From an uncultured euryarchaeote (lineage in GTDB: Archaea > Thermoplasmatota > Poseidoniia > Poseidoniales > Poseidoniaceae), in assembly GCA_937897005.1 (NCBI GenBank), contig CALCOQ010000111.1, positions 1 to 5,851 of the forward strand: DNA of 5,851 nt, given 5' to 3'. The notes beneath the pieces are model-generated. The model was not told where the DNA came from. It ran no database searches and worked only from the letters and a program-made list of their open reading frames with translations. Shown here one piece after another: positions 1 through 5,851 of this stretch (its first letter is position 1; each line of letters opens with the position of its first letter). The position numbers and the translations under genes are program-made.

Positions 1-80
1 CCGGCAATAAGTCGTCGGAATCCCCGCCCCGCCAATGTGCGCCGCAACCGATTAAGCAATTAGTGCTCGAATCTGAATAG
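1..80. other. Unassigned, GC-rich edge segment
   Basis: No gene is recognisable here. The first 50 bases hold 34 G/C, whereas bases 51-110 hold 23 of 60. Stops occur in all three + frames (8-10 and 53-55, 61-63, 78-80). The frame of the downstream + gene is open from base 3 but is closed by TAG at 78-80, and its translation upstream of that stop (rich in Pro, Arg and Gln) does not resemble the Gly/Asn-rich protein that follows. One minus frame is also open, but it is too short to interpret. The segment may be the end of another gene, a divergent 5' part of the next gene, or a chimeric contig end. Confidence 0.5.
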
Positions 81-587
81 CTTGCCTTTGGTGGCAATAT
101 CCAGATTGAACTTGGAGGACATTGGAGCAACGGTCAGGAAGGCTGTTCTGGCTCCAACAATGGAAACTGTGAGAACCTGAATATTTCTCTGTACAGAGGA
201 AATGCAGAATTCTTCAGAGATGAAATCACCTCAGTATCTGATGGAATGAACAATGTCCCAATCAATGCACCTGTCAATCCTGACTTCCTGACCCTTGATG
301 GTAGTTCAGAAAACCCTCAAATTCGATTCGAGATGGTGATAATCGGAGACTTCCAAGAAGGCGGATTTTTCACTCCAGACTCGGGAGAAGAGGCATTGTT
401 TCGCCTCTATCTTGGCAACAACTCCACTGTCGAATGGCCCATTGATGCGGCCAGTTTTGAAGAAGGTTTCACCCTCGAGGAGGAGGGAGGAAGTGCCGAG
501 GGTGGAGACACTCCTGGTTTCACCACCGTTCTTGCAATGGCCGCAGTTGCTGCTGGTGCAATCACATTGAAGCGCAAGCCAGAATGA
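81..587 (+). CDS. C-terminal part of exported surface protein with PGF-CTERM-like anchor; 5' end missing or broken
   Basis: The first in-frame ATG is at 246 (113 residues), but the frame stays open back to base 81, and the codons before 246 read like the same protein: FGGNIQIELGGHWSN, then two Cys (144-146, 168-170) and NLNISLYRGN. No ATG, GTG or TTG lies in frame between the TAG at 78-80 and 246, so the ATG is probably internal and the true N-terminus, with its expected signal peptide, is lost to a nonsense change, a sequencing error or a contig break. The product is acidic, with N-x-S/T sites (NIS, NST), a Glu/Gly-rich linker, then DTPGF, a hydrophobic Ala/Val stretch and a basic KRKPE end. 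That layout is the archaeal PGF-CTERM sorting signal, known to be cut by archaeosortase A with lipid anchoring at the cell surface. The ectodomain is not recognised. The gene converges on hisS with no gap between stop codons. Confidence 0.72.
   Translation, partial: LAFGGNIQIELGGHWSNGQEGCSGSNNGNCENLNISLYRGNAEFFRDEITSVSDGMNNVPINAPVNPDFLTLDGSSENPQIRFEMVIIGDFQEGGFFTPDSGEEALFRLYLGNNSTVEWPIDAASFEEGFTLEEEGGSAEGGDTPGFTTVLAMAAVAAGAITLKRKPE
513..584 (+). other. PGF-CTERM-like surface-anchoring signal
   Basis: The last 24 codons of the + gene encode Pro-Gly-Phe (513-521), about 16 mostly small hydrophobic residues (TTVLAMAAVAAGAITL), then Lys-Arg-Lys-Pro-Glu. The three-part order of PGF, short membrane helix and basic tail is the known archaeosortase substrate signature. 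A Glu/Gly/Ser-rich linker before it is the usual spacer between the folded domain and the anchor. The archaeosortase gene itself is not in this window. Confidence 0.75.
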
Positions 588-1910
588 TCAACGAAGCCCT
601 TGCAATGCTTCCAATACCCCATCCATTGCCGGAGTGGTCTGTTCTCCATCGGACAGTCTTCTGATCGTACATACTCCATTCTCCATATCTTCTGGACCGA
701 TGATGATGACATGTTCAGCGCCGATGCTGTCTGCCCAGGCCATCGACTTGCCAAGTTTACGGCTTCGCAATTCCAATACTGCTCTCTCTCCAGCAGCACG
801 CATCTGCAAGAGCAATGGCAAGACTTCTTCGACTGGAACCTTGAATGGAATGACTGCCACTACTCCCGGCCCGCTGTTCTCATCTGGAACCACTTCTTCT
901 CGTCCAAGACGTTCGGCCTGTTTCTCCAATGCAAGCAGTACTCGGTCGAAACCAAGTCCGAATCCACAACAGGGGTCGAGTTCCTCCAATCCAAAGAGGT
1001 GTAGCAAGCGATATGTTCCTCCGCCGAGGACTTGTCCTTCGCCTTTCAGTTCTGGAACCTGAGCCTCGAAAACCATACCCGTGTAGTAATCAAGACCACG
1101 TGCGACCGTCAGATCCACAGAGAGTGTTGGAGGAGAGGGTGCAAGATTCGACAATGCGTTGAGTGTAATAGCAAGGTCATCCAAAGCACTGAGATCGATT
1201 CCAGCGATGGTGCCTAACAATTGTCGTGCCTCATCGATGACTTCCAGTCCACCCTGTAGACTTGCCAATGTGCTGAGAATATCGCTCTTAGAGGCCTCCA
1301 TCATGGCTTCAAGCCCCTCATCATCTCCCTTGTCGAGGAACCTCATCGCCGAAGCCATCGGTGATTCCGTTGCTCCTTCTGGTACGACATCAGATATCTC
1401 AAGTGCTGCCAAGACTGCTCTCAGTACTCCTACATTGCCGACCTTGAACTCCCAATCAACCAATCCACTGGCCTCCAGCATGGATACTGCCAATGCCAAA
1501 ACCTCAGCTTCAGCAATTGGTCCTGTGGCACCAATGAGTTCCGCTCCATATTGCCAGAATTCTCGATAGCGTCCGGTCTTGAATTCCTCATATCTGAAAC
1601 ATGGACCAAAATAAGACAAGCGTAATGGCTTGGGGTCCTGACGAAACTCGTTAGCGACCGCACGCATGACTGGAGCGGTCAACTCTGGCCTGAGGGTCAA
1701 TTGACGGCCGCCTTTATCCTCAAAAGCGTACAATTGTCCGACCACTCCAGGACCGCTTTTTGCAGTGAATAATTCAAGTGATTCAAAGACAGGAGTTGCT
1801 ACTCTGCGAAACCCTGAACGGCGTGCTTGTTCTTCCAACAAGGCTTCGAAAGCCAAGCGACGTGACATCTCGGAGACCCCGAAGTCACGCGTCCCTCTCG
1901 GTCGCTCCAT
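588..1910 (-). CDS. hisS: Histidyl-tRNA synthetase
   Basis: Cytoplasmic class II aminoacyl-tRNA synthetase that charges tRNA-His with histidine using ATP. Counting from the upstream TTG at 1940, the visible signatures are RPRGTRDF (13-20), TLRPELTAPVMR (82-93), motif 2 with FRYEEFKTGRYREFWQ (115-130), the histidine-specific ARGLDYYTGMVFE (280-292), GGGTYRLLHLFG (307-317) and motif 3 GFGLGFDRVLLAL (326-338). Residues from about 358 form the C-terminal anticodon-binding domain (VVAVIPFKV, LRSRKLGKSM, VIIIGPEDM). The EFWQ form of motif 2 is the archaeal-style version. I chose the ATG at 1910 because it begins the conserved MERPRGTRDF (440 residues). ATG at 1937 and TTG at 1940 would add 9 or 10 residues that look unconserved, and none of the three has a clear Shine-Dalgarno. 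It is the last gene of the minus-strand cluster. Confidence 0.96.
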   Translation of the reverse strand: MERPRGTRDFGVSEMSRRLAFEALLEEQARRSGFRRVATPVFESLELFTAKSGPGVVGQLYAFEDKGGRQLTLRPELTAPVMRAVANEFRQDPKPLRLSYFGPCFRYEEFKTGRYREFWQYGAELIGATGPIAEAEVLALAVSMLEASGLVDWEFKVGNVGVLRAVLAALEISDVVPEGATESPMASAMRFLDKGDDEGLEAMMEASKSDILSTLASLQGGLEVIDEARQLLGTIAGIDLSALDDLAITLNALSNLAPSPPTLSVDLTVARGLDYYTGMVFEAQVPELKGEGQVLGGGTYRLLHLFGLEELDPCCGFGLGFDRVLLALEKQAERLGREEVVPDENSGPGVVAVIPFKVPVEEVLPLLLQMRAAGERAVLELRSRKLGKSMAWADSIGAEHVIIIGPEDMENGVCTIRRLSDGEQTTPAMDGVLEALQGLR

Positions 1911-1977
1911 GTGAGAAGGGCGAGGCCATCCAACCATCAATACTACCGTTGCAGGAGTAAGGTGTGATGATGATTTC

Positions 1978-2529
1978 CTACCAATTCACTTCAGGCCAAT
2001 CATCGGGTCCTGTATGCTTCTTGACTTTCCATTCTGCGCCTTGGCCGATATCCTCAGGAGGAAGTTCCCCCTCCTCTCGAAGTAGAGTCTCAGCCTCTCC
2101 CATCTTCGATTCAATGATACGAGCGCCTATCTTGGCAACTTCTGCTGCCACCTCATCGGGTGGAGCCTTTGGACCGTCATGAAGTGGTTTCTCGTCAATC
2201 AACTCGCTTGTTGTTTCATCCACAAGAGCGGCTATCGCCGCCTGTTTCTCCACTTCCGTAGGAGCGACAGCATCGGGGCTCTTGGTCCATTTCTTCTCGA
2301 CCTCCTTCACCGCTGCTTCATATTGTTCAGCCTCGATCCAGACCTGACGCTCCTGTTCCTCAATCGCCAATTCCTCAAGATACTCCTTGGTCTCCTTGCT
2401 GGGGGAGTCCCATCGCTTCCAGAACCATCGTACGAAAGGTATCAAGATGAGCGAGATGATCATTGACCATATTAAAATCTCGACAATCAGTAGCATATCG
2501 GTCAGGCTCCTGAAAAGGCCAATGTTCAT
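1978..2529 (-). CDS. Small single-pass membrane protein of unknown function, possible transporter accessory subunit
   Basis: 183 residues, not assigned to a family. A hydrophobic helix (about 12-34, MLLIVEILIW onward) is followed at once by RWFWKRW, so by the positive-inside rule the long remainder is cytoplasmic. That tail is highly charged and helical in look: about 44-82 is Glu/Lys-rich with coiled-coil character, 89-112 and 125-152 are further amphipathic stretches, and the C-terminus is Trp-rich (EWKVKK, DDWPEVNW). The ATG at 2529 has no visible Shine-Dalgarno. An in-frame ATG at 2496 has AGGAG (2507-2511) ten bases upstream and would give 172 residues starting right at the helix, so the start is uncertain. 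It begins 44 bases after the symporter stop and ends 37-67 bases before hisS. By position it recalls MetS, the short membrane subunit of MetP-type NSS transporters, but it is about three times longer, so a link is inference only. Confidence 0.85.
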   Translation of the reverse strand: MNIGLFRSLTDMLLIVEILIWSMIISLILIPFVRWFWKRWDSPSKETKEYLEELAIEEQERQVWIEAEQYEAAVKEVEKKWTKSPDAVAPTEVEKQAAIAALVDETTSELIDEKPLHDGPKAPPDEVAAEVAKIGARIIESKMGEAETLLREEGELPPEDIGQGAEWKVKKHTGPDDWPEVNW

Positions 2530-2573
2530 CAGGTCATCGATGCTGATCTAGGTGACTTCGATGAACTATGAGA

Positions 2574-4271
2574 TCAAACAACCTCGGCTTCAAGAATTTC
2601 AGATTCACCGAGATGCTCCCAACCTGGTGCTGTTTCACCAACGATGACAACGAGTTCATCATCTCCGCCAGGCAACATGCTGATGTCACAATCAGCACCT
2701 TCAGGGACATTTCGATACAACGGCCGAGCAATTAGAAACTTGTTGACGAGCAGGAAGAATGCACCCACAACGAACCAGAACAGGAAGATGATAGTGATGC
2801 CGTGCGCATTGCCAGGATTCCAAGGGTCCTCGACATTATTGATGAGGTCGATGAAGTATGAGAGCATCAACACGGTGAACAGGACTGGGAACGCGATATA
2901 CATGATGACATCCCACCAACGTCCGACCCAAATGTCGTTATCTCCAGTATTGATGAAATCCTCACGGAAAGCAGGCACTCCTTGTTTGAGGTATCCTGAG
3001 AAGCCTGGCTGACCATCTCCAGCATCCACAGATTCTCGCCACCTCTGGTATCCATACCTCCATATCGAGAAGGCGATGAACAGCCCGCTGAACATCAAAC
3101 CATATCCCCAGATGTGGTCCTGAACCTCAAGGAATTGAGGGAAAGCGATACCATCAGCATCGAACTTGATCCACAACACTGCGCTCGGCAGACCAAGAAT
3201 GAATATCATCAAGGCGGTGATGGCAACCGCACGATTTCTCTCATATCCATGGTCAACGAAGTTTCGAACACAGAGTTCGACGGTTGAGATCATACTGGTC
3301 AGAGCAGCGAACGTGAGTGCGAGGAAGAATACCCACATCATCATCCAAGCACCGATTGCACCACCAGGTGCTTGTGCGAAAACACTGGGTAGGGCAAGGA
3401 AGGTGATTGCAGAGGAGCCTTGAGAAACTGTAGCGATCGGGTCTGCCTCCACAGCAAATATCGCAGAGAGTACTGCCAATCCAGCAATGATGGATATGCT
3501 GTTGTTGGCCAATCCCATCGTGAATGCATTGAGTACAGTGTCCTCATCCTTACGCATGTAGACCGAATAGGTAATCGCCATGCCCATTCCTGCAGAGCAA
3601 GACCAAGCAGATTGAGAAAGGCCATTTATCCAGATCTTGGGGTCTGCTAACAGACTGGTATCCACGGTGAACATGAAAAGGAATCCATCCAGACTTCCAT
3701 CCTCCATATCCATCCAGAGTGACAGGAAGAGCGCAAGGAAGAGAAGCACGAAAAGACTGGTCATCATGATGACATTCACCTTCTCAATGGCCTTGGCACC
3801 CTTCCAGATAGCGAGTACAGTGATGAGAATCACAATGAACTGGAATAATATGACCTGACTTCCGGACTGAAGGAAATTATTCCAGACCTCAGCGGTATCG
3901 ACATTCGTCAAGCCACCTGTGAAACCAAGTCGGAAATAATTCATGCACCAACCAGCAACGATGGCATAGTAGAATCCTATGGCTGTTGATATCCAAGCAG
4001 TCCACAACCCCATCCACGCGAAACGCTTGCCTGCGAAGATACGGAAAGTTCCAATCGTTCCTGTCCGGCTTCGCTTGCCAAGAGCGAATTCAGCGATGAC
4101 CAAAGGAATGGACCAAACGAACAAGAATATCAACCACGGAATCAGGAAGGTCCCACCACCATTTGCCCCGACCATTCGTGGGAATCTCCAAATGTTTCCA
4201 GTTCCAATAGCAGCACCTATCGAGGCGAATATCAAACCCAAGCGGCCGCTGAACTGGTCTGATTTCTGCAT
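2574..4271 (-). CDS. NSS/SNF-family Na+-coupled amino-acid symporter
   Basis: 565-residue inner-membrane secondary transporter with the LeuT fold; about 12 helices (near 10-30, 39-63, 86-112, 139-157, 165-187, 212-238, 250-275, 303-332, 346-367, 385-405, 455-475, 491-513). Family hallmarks are IGTGNIWRFP (22-31), NGGGTFLIPW (37-46), the TM3 Tyr pair (101-102), YMRKDED (238-244) and LPSVFAQAPGG (294-304). Aligned by eye to LeuT, the Na+ ligands are kept: Gly19, Ala21, Asn26, Ser224 (for Thr254), Asn256, and Ala323/Thr326... region AALTS in TM8. TM6 carries Gly-Met-Gly (228-230), the form seen in MhsT, a transporter of hydrophobic amino acids, so amino-acid uptake is likely but the exact substrate is open. 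The loop between TM10 and TM11 is long (about 406-452), and about 50 residues follow TM12, ending acidic. ATG at 4271 has GAGGTGG four bases upstream. It lies 9 bases after the peptidase stop, consistent with co-translation. Confidence 0.94.
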   Translation of the reverse strand: MQKSDQFSGRLGLIFASIGAAIGTGNIWRFPRMVGANGGGTFLIPWLIFLFVWSIPLVIAEFALGKRSRTGTIGTFRIFAGKRFAWMGLWTAWISTAIGFYYAIVAGWCMNYFRLGFTGGLTNVDTAEVWNNFLQSGSQVILFQFIVILITVLAIWKGAKAIEKVNVIMMTSLFVLLFLALFLSLWMDMEDGSLDGFLFMFTVDTSLLADPKIWINGLSQSAWSCSAGMGMAITYSVYMRKDEDTVLNAFTMGLANNSISIIAGLAVLSAIFAVEADPIATVSQGSSAITFLALPSVFAQAPGGAIGAWMMMWVFFLALTFAALTSMISTVELCVRNFVDHGYERNRAVAITALMIFILGLPSAVLWIKFDADGIAFPQFLEVQDHIWGYGLMFSGLFIAFSIWRYGYQRWRESVDAGDGQPGFSGYLKQGVPAFREDFINTGDNDIWVGRWWDVIMYIAFPVLFTVLMLSYFIDLINNVEDPWNPGNAHGITIIFLFWFVVGAFFLLVNKFLIARPLYRNVPEGADCDISMLPGGDDELVVIVGETAPGWEHLGESEILEAEVV

Positions 4272-4275
4272 TGAA

Positions 4276-4282
4276 CCACCTC
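4276..4282 (-). promoter_or_regulatory. Shine-Dalgarno of the symporter, overlapping the peptidase stop
   Basis: Read on the minus strand the junction is TGAGGTGGTTCAATG. GAGGTGG is an almost ideal anti-Shine-Dalgarno match four bases before the symporter ATG, and its first GA is shared with the TGA stop of the peptidase. It fixes the symporter start and suggests that ribosomes finishing the peptidase re-initiate on the symporter. It is the clearest ribosome-binding site in the window. Confidence 0.8.
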
Positions 4283-5851
4283 AGTCCTCGAATTGTTTCT
4301 CGAGCTCTTCATCAGGACCCTTCATCATAAGTCTCAGAGACAGCCCAAGTCCGCCCCATACGGCAGCAGCAACCACCATGAACAACATTATTCCTGATGC
4401 AACATCGCCGAATGGTGCGCGATATGGGAATTCAAGAACGTGATATTGGCTCTCGGCCGGATAAGTGTACGGAAATGCTCCAGAAAGAGTTCCAAGCATC
4501 GATTTGTAATGCAATTCACCAGTCATGTCATCCGGCACTGGAACTTCTGCTCTGATGGCGGTACCGTTCGTGCCATCGAGTAATTTACAATCTTCTCCAG
4601 TATCCTGCAAGCCGACGTGTGCCCATTCCTCAGTACTCCATTCCCGTGGACCATACTCGCTCTGTTGACGATTTGGAGAAACAGTACGATACATGATGTG
4701 ACTGACATCACTATGATTTGACCAAGGGAAGAATCGGTCGATGCAGATATCGATTGGAATCGGACCATCCCCTGGGATAGATACATTCTCAGGAATCATG
4801 ATGTGTTGTTTCTGTGGCATTCCAGCAATCTCCAGGTCTGCTCTCTCTCTTGGATTATCAGCTATTTCAACCATGTAGAACGCGACACCGACATTGAGAT
4901 CAACGAGATGATCTATATCATCGGGATGCTCATGGAAATTATTCCCGATCTCAATGGTATAACAATATGAATTGTGAACTCCATAATGCCAATCACAGAA
5001 ATCTCCAGTTGTCGGGTAGAGGTCCGAAGATTGCATATTGGTATATCCGGTCATTTCCGCCATTACGTTTCCATGGTAGATCAACTGGTCATGGTCAGTG
5101 GTCTGGCAATCCTGACAATGCCCCCACGGATAGAGTACCAGTTCTGAGAAGGAGTGCCAAGTCAGGGTCGCTGCAAAATCAGATGCGCCATCGCCGTCAT
5201 CGTCATTCATCTCTGTGATATCTTGAATGAAAAGTGTCTCAGGTTCGCTATTGCCGCCCAGCCAGTCCTCATCCACAAGCCCATCTGCATCGTCATCCTT
5301 CCCATCAACCCCATCCTCATTCAACTTGAAATCTCCATCTTGATCTACTGTATCTACTGGGCCGTTGTAAACGTCATTATTTCCACCACCCATTGGATTG
5401 TAACACATTCCCGGGAAAAGCGGCCCTGTTGCTCCCAGCGGTGCACCCCACTCAAACTGGTAATTGCGGTTCAGATCGACGCCATCACAGGCAGGGTCAA
5501 CATCTTCATCTGTATCTGGAATTGGTGTGACTCCAGTCACAGTATTATCTCGCAGATTCTTTCTCCAGCCACCTCTTGGATTGGTCTCCCAAGCGTTCTC
5601 ACCACTGTAGACTTCACGATCGTAGATGTTGCCGTCAGTATTCAACATCGGAATGAGATATATTTCACGGCTATTGATCAAATCGGTTATCCATACTTCT
5701 GAGAAATCCTCGTCGACCCCCTGATCCCCGGGCCCACAATCGACTCCATCGCCATTACTGTCCTGGAAGTCTGTCAGCAGGGCAAGACAATCGCCATCAT
5801 CATCCAACTCTCCATCTCCATTGCTGTCTCCCCATGTATCCTCATCGGTAC
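4281..5851 (-). CDS. M14-family zinc carboxypeptidase, membrane anchored, N-terminus beyond the window
   Basis: The frame is open to the window edge; the TTG at 5807 is internal. Numbered from that TTG, the carboxypeptidase A pattern is clear: LIPMLNTDG (51-59), WRKN with Arg82 (=Arg127), VDLNRNY with Asn113-Arg114 (=Asn144-Arg145), WHSFSE with zinc ligand His218 (=His196), Tyr264 (=Tyr248) and TIEIG with catalytic Glu286 (=Glu270); Tyr-to-Glu spacing of 22 is identical to the bovine enzyme. The first zinc motif HxxE must lie upstream. Two Asp-rich inserts interrupt the fold (before residue 34 and 151-212). About 320-465 is a beta-rich extension, then one membrane helix (about 467-495) and a charged cytoplasmic tail. 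At least ten Cys, including CQDC (231-234), suit a disulfide-bonded extracellular enzyme. It would release C-terminal amino acids from peptides outside the cell, and leads the operon as visible. The residue at the S1' specificity position (Ile255 in CPA) is Cys271, so not the Asp of B-type enzymes. Confidence 0.93.
   Translation of the reverse strand, partial: TDEDTWGDSNGDGELDDDGDCLALLTDFQDSNGDGVDCGPGDQGVDEDFSEVWITDLINSREIYLIPMLNTDGNIYDREVYSGENAWETNPRGGWRKNLRDNTVTGVTPIPDTDEDVDPACDGVDLNRNYQFEWGAPLGATGPLFPGMCYNPMGGGNNDVYNGPVDTVDQDGDFKLNEDGVDGKDDDADGLVDEDWLGGNSEPETLFIQDITEMNDDDGDGASDFAATLTWHSFSELVLYPWGHCQDCQTTDHDQLIYHGNVMAEMTGYTNMQSSDLYPTTGDFCDWHYGVHNSYCYTIEIGNNFHEHPDDIDHLVDLNVGVAFYMVEIADNPRERADLEIAGMPQKQHIMIPENVSIPGDGPIPIDICIDRFFPWSNHSDVSHIMYRTVSPNRQQSEYGPREWSTEEWAHVGLQDTGEDCKLLDGTNGTAIRAEVPVPDDMTGELHYKSMLGTLSGAFPYTYPAESQYHVLEFPYRAPFGDVASGIMLFMVVAAAVWGGLGLSLRLMMKGPDEELEKQFED
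5172..5357 (-). repeat. Asp-rich calcium-loop-like insert in the peptidase domain (second insert)
   Basis: Codons for residues 151-212 of the peptidase (numbered from the TTG at 5807) hold three Asp-ladders: DQDGDFKLNED (155-165), DDDADGLVDED (171-181) and DDDGDGASD (202-210). They match the D-x-D-x-D-G spacing of calcium-binding loops of the EF-hand-like and thrombospondin type 3 kinds. The insert sits between the NRN motif and the zinc ligand His218: that interval is 105 residues here against 52 in bovine carboxypeptidase A. Calcium binding is inferred from the pattern alone. Confidence 0.75.
5706..5851 (-). repeat. Asp-rich calcium-loop-like insert in the peptidase domain (first insert, runs off the window)
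   Basis: The fragment opens with Thr-Asp-Glu-Asp and carries two copies of DSNGDG, at 5811-5828 and 5745-5762, 66 bases (22 residues) apart, followed by GDQGVDEDF. The copy GDGELDDDGDCLALLTDF resembles a dockerin or EF-hand loop plus helix. It lies between the expected HxxE zinc motif and the LIPMLNTDG strand, in place of a short loop. Two Cys (residues 7 and 24 from the TTG at 5807) may form a disulfide within it. Confidence 0.7.

Noticed and set aside
574..603. GCAAG / CTTGC inverted repeat across the convergent stop codons
   Set aside because: Only five base pairs with a 20-base loop and no poly-T on either side; not a credible bidirectional terminator.
634..1062. Overlapping open frames on the + strand opposite hisS
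   Set aside because: Low-complexity Ser/Pro/Arg products typical of antisense frames; hisS motifs occupy the other strand throughout.
2534..2564. Inverted repeat TCATCGA (2534-2540) and TCGATGA (2558-2564) in the gap between symporter and small membrane protein
   Set aside because: Seven base pairs with a 17-base loop, A/T-containing stem and no U-rich run after it; a repeat this weak can arise by chance and does not support a terminator or attenuator.
3979..4443. Open frame on the + strand (154 codons)
   Set aside because: It lies opposite the N-terminus of the symporter and the end of the peptidase, both clearly coding on the minus strand, and its translation shows no domain-like pattern.
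5154..5702. Long open frame on the + strand (182 codons)
   Set aside because: It is antisense to the M14 peptidase, whose frame carries all the catalytic motifs. Its Ile/His-rich product reflects the reverse complement of Asp-rich codons.
5706..5851. GAT/GAC-rich repetitive DNA as a possible CRISPR or tandem-repeat array
   Set aside because: The repetition follows codon phase and encodes Asp-Gly-Asn loops of varied sequence; there are no conserved direct repeats with unique spacers.

Overview
The window looks like genomic DNA from a planktonic marine archaeon, most likely a Marine Group II euryarchaeon (Poseidoniales type). This is an inference from three things: an archaeal-type histidyl-tRNA synthetase, a surface protein ending in a PGF-CTERM-like anchor, and secreted enzymes studded with Asp-rich, calcium-loop-like inserts, next to a Na+-coupled amino-acid symporter. 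No rRNA, tRNA, CRISPR or mobile element is visible.

Layout. Bases 1-80 are unassigned: the first 50 are GC-rich (34 of 50) and differ from what follows. On the + strand, 81-587 is the C-terminal part of an exported, probably archaeosortase-processed surface protein whose 5' end is missing or broken. The rest is a compact minus-strand gene set. Read in its direction it holds a membrane-anchored M14 zinc carboxypeptidase (4281-5851, N-terminus beyond the window), an NSS/SNF-family Na+:amino-acid symporter (2574-4271), a small single-pass membrane protein of unknown function (1978-2529), and hisS (588 to about 1910). The gaps are 9, 44 and about 37-67 bases, with no clear internal promoter, so one operon is likely. 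The + gene and hisS converge with their stop codons back to back (TGATCA, 585-590).

Working together (inference). The carboxypeptidase sits outside the cell and would trim amino acids from the C-termini of environmental peptides. The symporter would import them with Na+. The small membrane protein follows the symporter as the small MetS subunit accompanies some NSS transporters, although it is about three times longer, so it is a candidate accessory subunit. hisS puts a consumer of amino acids at the end of the same transcript. The most notable points are the Asp-rich loops inserted inside the peptidase catalytic fold, the symporter's vertebrate-like chloride-site residues, and the unusually long candidate accessory subunit.
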